NCBI RefSeq assembly: GCF_040802235.1
Contig: NW_027332181.1
Coordinates: 124,001 to 188,000 of the forward strand
Direction of reading: 5' to 3'
Source of the DNA: Manis javanica
Lineage: Eukaryota; Chordata; Mammalia; Pholidota; Manidae
Length of the DNA: 64,000 nt
A model generated the notes under the pieces. That model was not told the DNA's origin. It searched no databases and saw nothing but the letters and a program-made list of their open reading frames with translations. This document shows positions 25,901 to 37,900 of this stretch, piece after piece (the stretch's first letter is position 1; every line of letters starts with the position of its first letter). A program made the translations under genes and the position numbers.

Positions 25901-28900
25901 GGTGAAAGAAAGGGGAGGGCTGTACAACACAGAGAAGACAAGTAGTGATTCTACAACATTTTGCTATGCTGATGGACAGTGACTGTAAGGCGGTTTGTGG
26001 GGGGGACCTGTTATAGGGAAGAGCCTAGTAAACATAATGTTCTTCATGTCATCGTAGATTAATGATAAAAAAAAAGAAAGAAAAGGGGGATTACTCCCTG
26101 ATAGGATAAAAGTAACAGCAAATCACCGATTAATGCTTGCTTTAAATATCCCTAATTTTGATCATTTAAAGGGTGTCAGATGATCAGCTATGGAAGTACA
26201 TTTTTCTGATAATATTCCTTTCTCTTAAAAAAAAGAAAAAAAGGCAGTTCCTGTGTGGTGATCTCCAATAGGTTCTTTACAATGGTATAAAGGGCATATC
26301 AAAGTGTGGGCAGGGGGTTTGTTTGTGTTTATACAGAGGAAGGGCATATCAAAGTGTGGGCAGGGGGTTTGTTTGTGTTTATACAGAGGATTGAAGTCTA
26401 ATTTGGCTACTCAGAAAACGAATTAAGATACGATATGAAGAAGAACTTCCAACATCAACATTCTCTAGAAGAGTCATTCCAGAAGATGATCATCAAAAAC
26501 TTCAACAAAGATCCTGGTGCTGTTGCAGTTGTAGCCGCATTCATCCCACCGGTTCCTGGACTTGCCATTAGAATGAAGAAGGAGATATCTAAGCTGGCCT
26601 GTACATACAGTAAAACAACAAATTTGACTGGATCTATACTGTCGGAACTCAACCAAGAATTAGGAGAAGTGCAAGTTGCAGTGCTCCAAAATCTTGCGAC
26701 TATAGACTATCTCCTGTTAAAAGAACAGATGGGATGTGAAAAGTTCCCAGGAATGTGGTTTTAATTTGTCTGATTTTTTTCAAAATATTCAAATTCGGTT
26801 AGACAATATCCATCATATCATTGATAAGTTTTCACAAATGCCTAGGGTGCCTAACTGGTTTTCTTGGTTTCAGTGGATATGGCTGGTAATTGTAGGTCTG
26901 CTTTGGTGATGTAGCTGTATTCCTAATATGTTAATGTGTGCATGCAATTTAATTAGTTAGTTAAAACCTATACATGCTTATGTTACACTACAAGAAGATA
27001 TGTCAAAGAAATAATCAATCTTCCCATGTTTTCTTCTGTCTACTACTTCTATAGCTTCTCTTCTTCCTTCATAATTACAACCCCTAAGTAGAATTCGTGC
27101 CTCATATCGAAATTACTGAGTATCATAATTCTTCCAAGTGGTAAAGATACCTCAAGACAAATGCTGGGCATAGAAGCCACAGGGCATAAATCTGCAAAAA
27201 AGTAAAAAGCTAACCTTTTCAAACAATATTGCTTCTCTCTCACTTGCCAACTTTACATTTCCCTGTATGGCCCCGGAAGATGACTGGTTAGCCAGAGACG
27301 GGTAAGATTCCTCAAGAGAGGAACAACCTAAGAGAGGCACAGTCGCAGGGGGGCCATCAGGAGAGAAATTGGGGATCAACAGAGGTGAGGCTTAGAACCT
27401 CACCCCCCCTGTTTTGAGAGAAATCTTCTGCATCTGTGGATGTTTTGTTGCCCTTGTCTAGCTTGGATTAATACTTAGTCTATAGGCACACACCTGATCA
27501 TTTGCCCTCTTACAGCACTAAACTATGTTTTCTACCTTTATCTTGCATCTATCTACCACTTTAGCATTTTATTAAAAATAATAATAATAATAAGGGAGAA
27601 ATGTGGGATTCACATATAAATCAAGATTAAAAATCAAACAAATATTCATATTTGACCTGATTGTTTATAGTTCATAATGCGTGATCAAAACCGAAAGTTT
27701 CTGTGATGAATGCCCTTGTACTGTTCACCATGTAAGAACTTACTCACTATGTAAGAACTTGTTCACCATGTAAAAACTTGCTCGTTATGCTTCAGAAGAT
27801 TGGAGACTGTTGAGAATTAGGCATGGGGTTGATTAATGATTATGCATTGAGTCCCCTATACAGAATTTTATTGTTGTTAACAACCATATGATCAATAAAT
27901 ATGAGAGATGCCCGTTCAAAGAAGAAAAAAGAATTTTAAAAAAAAAGTTAATTTTGTTATGTCTAGAGAAATGACTGGTGAGGGCACAAAGATGAAAATT
28001 TCTTTGCATCATTTTTTGTGCATTAAAAATTTTTGTACTTCAAAAATAAAAAAACCTGAGTGTGGTCACATTCCTTCACAATATTTTGTGTCTTAGTCAT
28101 AAAATCTTTAATATTATCAGAAAATACATTTACTCAAAAACGCTATACAACATGATAGGAAAAAATGAAATTCTAAATAGGGTTCTTTCAAAATTTTCTA
28201 TAAATGAATCATAAAGAGAAAAATATAAAAAGCAAATTATAACAGATGCCATAAGATATAAATTCACTAGAAAAATATATTTGTCCAAATTACTCATATG
28301 GAAAAAAAATTTTTAATGCCTTACTAACCAAATTATAGAGTGAAATAAAGAAGACTGTCCACATAGATTTCCGTATAAGAAAGCATTTAATGCAAACAAC
28401 TACACATGCTTTTACACACACACACACACACACATATATATGTATGTATATATGTATGTATAGAATGTAAAATTTCTTACTTGGGGGACAATGGGAACAC
28501 CAAGGTAACTCCAGTTACGAATCATGTCACTTTCGTTTTCTATCTTTATGTTCTGGATCAACTTGTCCAAATTTTCTTCCGTAGTTCCTTAGGTAAGTAA
28601 AAATATGAGTGCAAAGTCACATAATTGCCACCACAATCATTTCAAGGTTTCAGGCAGTACCTATGAATAAAGCTTTGTAAACAGAAGGCAAGCATTTAAA
28701 TTATATACCTTTCAGTCTTCTCCCAATTTCATATTTTTCCTTCCACTTATCTTAATCAACTTCAGCAACTATCTTGGAATTTTCTAAGATTCTCTTATGG
28801 TTAATAGTAAATATATAAATACTAAATACAATCATGTATTGTAAAGTGTTTTTAGAGCTGTATATTTTAATATATACATGAAAATAAAGTTTCTATTACC

Positions 28901-31900
28901 ATTAATACTGAAGATATAAAGTAGGATTGCTCTTATTTTATCATAATTATCATATTTGTTGAGTAGAACTGGAAGGAGTACTCGCATAGCATCTTTCACC
29001 TTCTGTCCTTCTGCATCAATTCCCAGTGCCAAGTCCTTAATGAAAATAAAAGTCAGTGGTCTATAATCCAAATTAATTTCTCAGTTAAAAACATCTATTG
29101 TTAAATCTTACCACATTTAATGGAACACTGATATGTCACAGGAAAATATGGGTATCACTTTTAAACTATTAATTATACAAAATGTAGAGATCAAAAAATA
29201 ATTCAGATAAGAAAATCATTAATCTAAACCTATGCTAATATGGTAGTCATGAGACAGTATGGCTACTGAGCACTTGAAATGTGGCTATTCTGAATTAAGA
29301 TGTGCTATAAGTCAAAACACTAGACTGAAGAATTGATGTAAAAAAAAGAATTAAAATATTTCACTAATAATTTTTATATTGATTACATGTTGAAATGATA
29401 GTATTTTGGATACACTGGCTTAAGTCAAATACATTATTAAAATTAACTACACTAGTTTTTTAACCTTTTTAATGTGACTACCTGAATATTTAAAATTACA
29501 TGTGACTTGCATTCTATTATACAGCATTGATCTAAACAATTCTGACATTAAAGAGGAGCCTCTTAAAACAAGTTAAATGTGCCTATACAGTAATCGGCAG
29601 GAGGCTACACTAAATGCTGCATCCACTGAAAGGCCTGACAATAATACTATCCTGAAATAAGCTCCCAACAGATATATCATCCCATTCAACCAAAAAATGC
29701 ATAATCACAGATTAAGAGGGGCTACTTACTATGATACTGTATAGCTACTTGTTAAGGTTGGTAGGTAATGATGTATTAAATACTGCCTTGGTGAGTTCCC
29801 TTTTAAGAAAGATTCTGTGATTCACTGTAACTTAAAAAATTCATTGTGGAAATCTATTAGTGAACATAGTTATTTTGGACTCTGCACATACCTGTTCAGT
29901 TTTGCAGAGCTTTTCTATATTAGGCTTGAACTTGTTCATGCAATCTTCTGCTAAGTTAAGATGGACAACTTGCTGAAAAATAGAAGATATCAATCATTAA
30001 AGCATTTTAACTTATTTTTGGGTAGTTGATAATATTAAACTTTTAAGGTGGCCTGAAGGAATGTATGGGCTTAGGTGAAAAGGAGGAACCATGTAAAAGC
30101 AAAGGAATCAGCTCAAGATTAGGAAAAAAGTGAGAATTAATATGATCTACTGGGGACTATAGGCAGATAGGAAAAAAAAAAGGAAGGATTGAATTTGGGT
30201 TTACAAATAATGAAAAAACTAAGATGAGAAAAAAATAATGAGGTAGTTAAAGTACAGCAGAAAAAGTTTAAATTTATATTACTGGTTCTTGATTAGTGTG
30301 AAATATGATAAAGAATTAATGTGAAAAGATTATTCTGATAATGACTCCTAAGGACTGGAACTGTAAAAAATAGCTGACCTGCCCACACAGCTTAACTGCT
30401 CTTATATCTACTATTACAGAACCAAGCAGAATAGCAGCCACTGGTCATTCCAATGCCTAATTAAGGTGATAAATACTAAACTTAATCTATTTGGCTTTTC
30501 AAGAAAGATTACAAAAAATTTAAACTAAATTTATATAAATCTAGATTATACATAGATAGAACACTATTGGAAAGCTTAGATATTTGGGATAAGTTTTTAG
30601 AGGACAACTAACACTAAGTATTCCATGACATCCATTGCTAAACTTGACTACAGAACTGAATGGACTAATAAACTAAAAACAATAAGGTATCTCATATACA
30701 ATACTACTTACTTTTGTAATCTGTTTACGAAAATGCGGCATCTTTTTCATCAGCTGGGCAAGAGCACTAAGCGATGTCTAAGAAAAATGAAACATTTTTA
30801 AAGCAAACTTATGGTTCAGATATAACTTTAAAATCCTGTGTTTGAAAATATTTGTTAATTTACTAAATATTTGGCAAAAAATTTAAAGAAAACAATTTCA
30901 AGCCTTCCAGTTTCAGCCACAATAAAGAAGCTATATCAAGCTTACTCTCCCTCCACCAATTAACATAAAATTGGACAAAATAAATAAGACAACAGCATTC
31001 AGGCAATGGATAAAAAAATAGGTCATAGCTAAGATACCTGAGTGAAGGAAAGCACAGGAAGTGATGCCTGCACTCACCGTGGCTTTTTCTTGGACATTTC
31101 CAGAACACAGTGAAAGGGCATAACTCTTAAGAGTCTGCAGAGAACAACTCTCAGGTGGCTAAATGCTTTAGAGAGATTTCAGAGGGTCTTAGTGGTAAGA
31201 AAATATTGGCATTCTCTGATTCAGAAAAATTATAGAGTACTAAGTGAACATTCCAGACATTCAGTCCTAGGACTAAGTACACAACATTTGGAGTAAGTGC
31301 AAAAGTGAAAAACACTCATAACAAAGCCTGATATGAAGTCTCTACAGAAGGTTATTCATCAGCAAATTAACTGTCTGCATGAACAGAACTCAATACTCTC
31401 TGTAGCAAGAACATCATTTAGAGCCTCTGCAGTTTATCACCCACAATGTCTAACATAAAATAAGATATTACTGGACATGTAAAACAGGAAAAAATGATTA
31501 ATACTCAAGTGATAAAACAGTCAAAGTAGACCCAAGATGATCAACAGGTTGCAGATAGCAGACAAGGATTTCAAAATAACATATTTATGTTATAGATGAA
31601 CTAAATGGATGAGAAGATGGAATATGTCAACAGAGAATTAGAACTTATTTTTTAAAAATTCAATGGATGTATGTCCTAGAGCTAAATGCAATACTTGAAA
31701 TTAAAAATACAATGAAAGACTCTCATACATTGCTGGTGGAACTGTTAAATAGTACAGCCCCCTTGGAAAACAGTTTCAAAGGTTCTTGTGAAGTTAAACA
31801 TAAATTTACTACATGAACCAGTAATTCCACTTTTAATTATTTATTTACCCAAGTGAATAAAACACCTGTTCACACAAAACCTGAATGGTTAGAGTGGCTT

Positions 31901-34900
31901 TATTCACAGTTGCAAACAATTTGAAAAAACTTAATTGTCTGCAACTTGCAGATAAAACTAGCGCTGCATACAGTGGACTACTACTATGCAATAAAAAGTG
32001 ATGAAACTACTGTTACATGCAACATGGATGAATGGCAACTGTTCTAAATGAAAAAAGCCACCTGATATTATTCCATTTAGAGAACACTCTAGAAAAGATA
32101 AAACTATAGGGACAAAAAACAGATCAGTGGTTGCCAGGGAATGAAAGATGGGTAAAGAGGTTGTCTACAAAGGTGTAGAAGGAAATTAGGGAGGCAGGAG
32201 TGATGGAACTGTTCTGTATCTTGATTATGGTTATAAGATAGTATGCATTTGTCAAAACACAAAGAACTGTACACTATAAAGGGGGGACTTTATAACTCAA
32301 CTTAAAAAAAGAATACACTGAATGGGTTTAACAGAAGGCTGGACACAAAAGACACAAGTAGGCGATTCAAAGTCAGGTTAATAGAAAATATTCAATTAAA
32401 GCACAGAGATGGGAAAAATGGGAGGGAAAGGGAATAGAATATAAGAAATGTAGAATTCGGTGAAAAAAATCTAAATACAAGTGATTGGAATCCTACAAGG
32501 GGAGGAGAGAATAGGATAGCATCAAGATGAGAGGAAATAGTGGCCAATTATTATACAAATATGATGGAAGTTACCAACTCAGTGATTCAAGAAGCTTCTA
32601 CAAACCCAAGGAGGATAAATACCAAGAACAACATATCACATTAAGGCACATCATGGTCATATATTGCTAAAAATCAAAGATAAAATCTTTTAAAACACAT
32701 TTTACCTCAGGAAAATAACAGTAACATGCCAGTTGACTTCTTTAACAGAAATTATGGTAGCAAGGAAGTGATATATTGAAATCTTTACATTGCTGAAAGG
32801 AAAAGAAAAACTGCCAACCTCGAATTCTAAATTCAGCTAAAGTATCTCTGAAACACTTGCAAAACAACGACACCCTTAGATAAAAACAAAAGTTGAGAGA
32901 CTTCATCCAGCCCAGACAGAAAAACTGAAGAGTGATAGAATTAAGTAACAACAGAGTTCATAAATAAATGGGTAATATAAAAGTCTACTGAGACTTTAAA
33001 ACAAAAATAAATTCTTAAGTTTATAAGCAAAAGTTGAAGTAAAACATGACAACACTGTCACAGAAAAGAAAGGAGATAAATGGAGTTGAACTATTATAAA
33101 GTTCTTGAATTATTCAGGACATGGCACAAGTGTACTTTAAGGTAGACTGTGATAATGGTACATTTTATAAGGCCCAACATAATGGCTATAAGAAGGATAC
33201 TAAAAGGTAAAACAAGTTTACGTTGGAGATAAAATGATATATAAAGAAGACTGAAAAGAAAAAGAAAAAAGGATAAGACAGAAGACATCCAAGATGGCAG
33301 ACATAAATTTGGCTGTATCAATAATTATATGAAATATACAAGGATTAAGTATTCTAATTAAAAGATAAATGATTGTCAGATTGAATAAACAAAGCTCAAC
33401 TGCAAGTTCTTTTTAAGAAGCATATTTTAAACGTACAGACACAGAGAGTTCAAAGTAAAGGATCGGGAAAGATATGTAAACACTAACAAAAATAAAGCAG
33501 GTATGGTTATATTAACAACAAAGTAGCCTTTAAAGGAAGAAATATTGCAAATGATAAAAAATGGTATTTTATGATGATAATGGATACATTCAAGAGAAGG
33601 AAAATCATCTTATAATGATTCTAAATAACATGGACTTATCAATTGACAGAGCTTCAAAAGTTTATAGGATTATAAGGAAAAAGAGTCATAATCAGAGACT
33701 TTAATATACCACTCTCAGTAACTGTTAGAAAAAAAAGACAAAAAAATCAGTAAAGAAATGGAAGATTTGAGTAACATGATTAACCAATTTGATTTAGTTG
33801 ACACAAACAGAATTTGTATACTTTTCAAATACACATAGAGCTTTTACTACAACATATGCTGGCTCAAATCAAGTTTGAACACTCAAAAGACTAAAATCAT
33901 ACAGGTCTTTCTCTGACCACTGTATAAATTACAACTCAGTGACACGTTAGAAAATCCCTAAACTCTTTGAAATTAAAACACATATTTTTATATAACAGAG
34001 CCAAAAGAAATCACAATGAAAGTTAGAAAATATTTTGAGCTGAACTGAAATAAAAATAAGTATTCCAAAACTTATGGGATGCAATCACAGCAATGTTGAG
34101 AATAACCAAATACATAAACTAGGAAAAAAAAAGACGGAAAATTAGAGCTCTAAAACTCCTAACACAAGAAGTTAGAAAAAGAAAAATTAAGCCAAAGGAA
34201 GTTGAAGGAAGGAAATGAAAATGAGTATAAATCAATTAAATATAAAACTAACATATAATAGAGAAGTCAACAAAGACAAAAGTTGGTTCATTAAAATTTT
34301 AATAATATATATGGGATAAAGCACAAATTAACAATATTAGGATAAACTACAGATTCTACAGACTTTGAAAGGATGATAAAAGGATATTTGAAGACACAGA
34401 TGTAACAGACAAATCTCTTGAAAAATGCAATATCCCAACAGTGATATGAGAAAATAATAAAAATATGAACAGCTCTGTATCTATACTCGTAAAGATCTCT
34501 CCATAAAAAAAATTCTATTTTCAGATTGCTTCACTAGTAAATTCTTTCAAGCAATAGTGGGACAAATAACAACAATCTTACACAAACACTTCCAGAGAAA
34601 TAAAAATGAGAGGGAAAGCATTATAACTCATCTAAAGATCAATATAATCCTACTACCAAAACCTGACAAGAACATAAACAAAAGGAGTAATACTGGAAAC
34701 GTTTCTCATAAACCTGGAAGCAAACACCCCAAGCAAAATATTAGCAAATAGATTCCAGTGGTACAGGAAGAGGATAAGATATCATGAACAAGTATAGCTT
34801 ATCCAGGAATGCATGGTTGGTTTAATATTAGGGAATCAATTAATATAACTCATCACATTAACAGAATAATGGAGAAAAAAATGTTAGTTTTAATAGATAC

Positions 34901-37900
34901 TGAGAAAACATTTGATGAAATCTAACACCCATTCCTGATTTAAGAGACAAAAACAAAAATCTGTTGGCAAATTAAGAACAGAAGAGAACTTCCTTCTTCT
35001 GACAAAGGATGTATCTAAAATAACTTGAAACCAACATAGTACTAACATAATACTCAATGATGAAATGTCAAACACATTTTCCCTAAGGTTGGGAATGAGA
35101 AAAAACTATTCTCTATCACCAGTTCTAGTCTACATTATGGAGCCAGGAGGTATTAAGGTACTAACTACTAAAAAAACTAGTTTAAAATGTATATAGATAA
35201 GGAAGGATCAGACAAAATTTTATTTATTCACAGATAACATTACTGTGTAACTTCAGGAATGATGGAAATGTTCTCCATCTTGATTTAGGTGATGGTTCTG
35301 CAGGCATATATATATATACAGACAAAATGACGCTAACTATTGAGGTGAGGTAATGGGTACATGGGGGTTCCATATCATTACTTTTGTGTATGTCAGAAAG
35401 TTCCCAAAATGGACAGTTAAATAGATAAAATAAAAACCTTACACAAACTTTAAGATTCACCTTCACCATTATTTTGAAAGTGAAAGATACTTACCTTTCC
35501 TTCAGTTGCTTTCTTTGTTGATGAAATTTCCTTCATAAGCTTGGGAATTTCCCTGTCAAATTATGACAGAATTCTTTAAATTTCTAAAATGCAATTTTTA
35601 CAGAAATATTTTAAGACTGAAAAAAGTGCTACTATGTATTTAGTGTCTAAAAATATAGTATAAAAATATAATGGGTTCACATACTCTAATACTACCGCAA
35701 TATGCCGATGTCGAATTCTGACCCAGAGGTCATCATCTTCTTCAAGGATTGCCTCCTTTTCTTTCCCATCTGTTTTATATCTACAAGTAGAAGATAAAAC
35801 TTTTGGATTATTTTTCTCCCCCAAATGTGGAAGAAATATTTTAACAATCATAAGACATAGCTCAAGAAACTGAACAGTACATAGAGTCAATTCATTATTT
35901 GAAGGGGATACCTCCTCAAATATCCTTACATGAAAAATAAAAGGGCTGAACCTACCAACACATTTTTACTTCTTTTAAATGGTAGGTTTAGCTGTCATAT
36001 TAGAGTTTTATTAGAGCAAAATGTTATCTTATGAAACAAAAATTCAATGTTCTACAATCAACTTTATGAAAAAGACTGAATATACTAACAATTGTGTTCT
36101 AATTAGTTTAAACACTATTCTGATGTAATAACTATCAGTACAACTATTAAACATTCATTACATGAAGAACAGAAATGTTACCCCCAATGTACACTATTAA
36201 ATATTGAAGGTTTCAGAGTTGGTACAAAATTCATAAACATATTATTATTTGTTTCTACATTCTTCCCTAACAAATAACCACTAAAAAATGGAAAAGGAAA
36301 TGAGAGAAAAAAACTAATGCAGCCATAGAAAACTGTGATTGCTTTAATGAGTTCTGAAGTGAGCAGCAACTTAAGGTCATGAACCTACACAAAATGGGCT
36401 TCATGACTGCTTCCCCAAATGCAATTTGCCCCTTTTCTTTTTTATGTAGATAGCCTCCTTCTATTTGTGGAGTTAGGGAGATTGAATCATCCTTGGGACC
36501 TTTAATTTCCTGTGCCAAGATTAAGGACAGCCCCGAGCTTTCCTAGCTCTGGAGTGCAGATAATAAATGCCAACTTTTGCTATATGAATACAACCATTTC
36601 CGTAGATCCCAAAATTACAGGTCCCACCAGAAAACCAGCTACCTATGTGGCTATGATTATACAGGACCAAAGGTAGAATTATTGTGCTTAATTACAAGTC
36701 TACACTAAGGATAGTAGACGTTTCATCATTTAAAATGATACTTTGTACTAATACAATACCTTCAACCTTTGATTTATAAACAAAGATTAAAGTGGCAAGC
36801 CTAACAATACTAAAGGATGATGACAATCCAATGTTAAGAATACATTTAAGAGGTCACCAAGAGAAAAAATAGAATCTGGACACTGAGAATTTCCTGTTTC
36901 CATTAAACATTGTGATGAAGCAGAAACCACAGGGAGTTCATGATTCCATCTACTCTTATCCCTGAACTTTTCTGATGATAAAAAAGGGAGTATTGCTGGC
37001 TATTTTTTTAAATCTCTCCTTTACTCTTTCTCTTTAATCTTTAATTTTTAAGGTATTATTGATATACACTCTTATGAAGATTTCACATGAAAAAACAATG
37101 TGATTACTACCATGGTGTCCCCCCCATATCCCACTGGAGTCACTGCCCATCAGTGGAGAAGATCCCACAGTCACTATTTGACTTCTCTGTGCTACACTGT
37201 CTTCCCCATGATCCCCTCAACACCATGTGTGCTAATCATAATACCCCTCAATCCCTTTCTCCCTCCCTCCCCACCCACCCTCCCACATCCCTCCCCCTTT
37301 GGTAACCACTAGTCCCTTCTTGGAGTCTGTGAGTCTGTTGCTGTTTTGTTCCTTCAGTTTTGCTTCAGTGTTATACTTCACATATGAGAGAAATCATTTG
37401 GTACTTGTCTTTCTCCGCCTGGCTTATTTCACTGAGCAAAATATCCTCTGGCTCCATCCATGTTGTTGCAAATGGCAGGGTTTGTTTCTTTCCACGGCTG
37501 AATAGTATTCCACTGTGTATATGTACATCTTCTTTATCCATTCTTCTACTGATGAACTTAGGTTGCTTCCATATCTTGGCTATTGTAAAAAGTGCTGCGA
37601 TAAACATAGGGGTGCATATGTCTTCTTGAACCTGAGTTATTTTCTTTGGGTAAATTCTTAGGAGTGGAATTCCCTGGTCAAATGCTTTTTCTATTTTTGG
37701 TTTTTTGAGGAACCTCCATATTGCTTTCCACAATGGTTCAACTAGCTTACATTCCCACCAGCAGTGTAAGAGGGTTACCCCTTTCTCCACATCCTCTCCA
37801 GCATTTGTTGTTCTTAGTCTTTTTGATGCTGGCCATCCTAACTGGTGTGAGGTGATATCTCATTGTGGTTTTTACTTGCATGTCCCTGATAATTAGTGAT

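Larger units (their letters stand above)
26240..27916 (+). mobile_element. Endogenous retrovirus env-3'LTR segment, unit 1
   Basis: A colinear retroviral 3' end: env transmembrane remnant (26435-~27010), a ~580-nt post-env region, polypurine tract AAGGGAGAAA (27592-27601), and an LTR from 27602 cut at its poly(A) site. There is no gag, pol, primer-binding site or 5' LTR. Homologous throughout to 55461-57078 in unit 2. Confidence 0.8.
20034..28048 (+). mobile_element. L1-ERV composite retrotransposon, unit 1
   Basis: One insertion, delimited by a 15-bp duplication, carries in order: a full-length L1 (20034-~26090), an A-bounded ~140-nt spacer (26098-26237), an endogenous-retrovirus env-LTR segment (26240-27916), an A-rich run, ~95 nt of other sequence (27947-28041) with ATTAAA, and a final A-tail. 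It is antisense to STXBP3 in the K-J intron. Its order and its 3' end at poly(A) sites show that it was copied from a read-through L1 RNA. ORF1 and ORF2 are both interrupted, so this copy cannot encode functional L1 proteins. Confidence 0.88.

Noticed and set aside
26435..26764. 109-codon frame as a host gene
   Set aside because: It is the ERV env TM remnant repeated in unit 2, with retroviral features and no exon structure.
27724..27790. CRISPR-like short repeats
   Set aside because: The units are contiguous, imperfect, lie in an LTR U3, and the genome is mammalian.
36178..36518. Open frames in intron E-D as an extra STXBP3 exon
   Set aside because: Exons E and D already join in phase through the GC donor, and no Munc18 similarity is visible.
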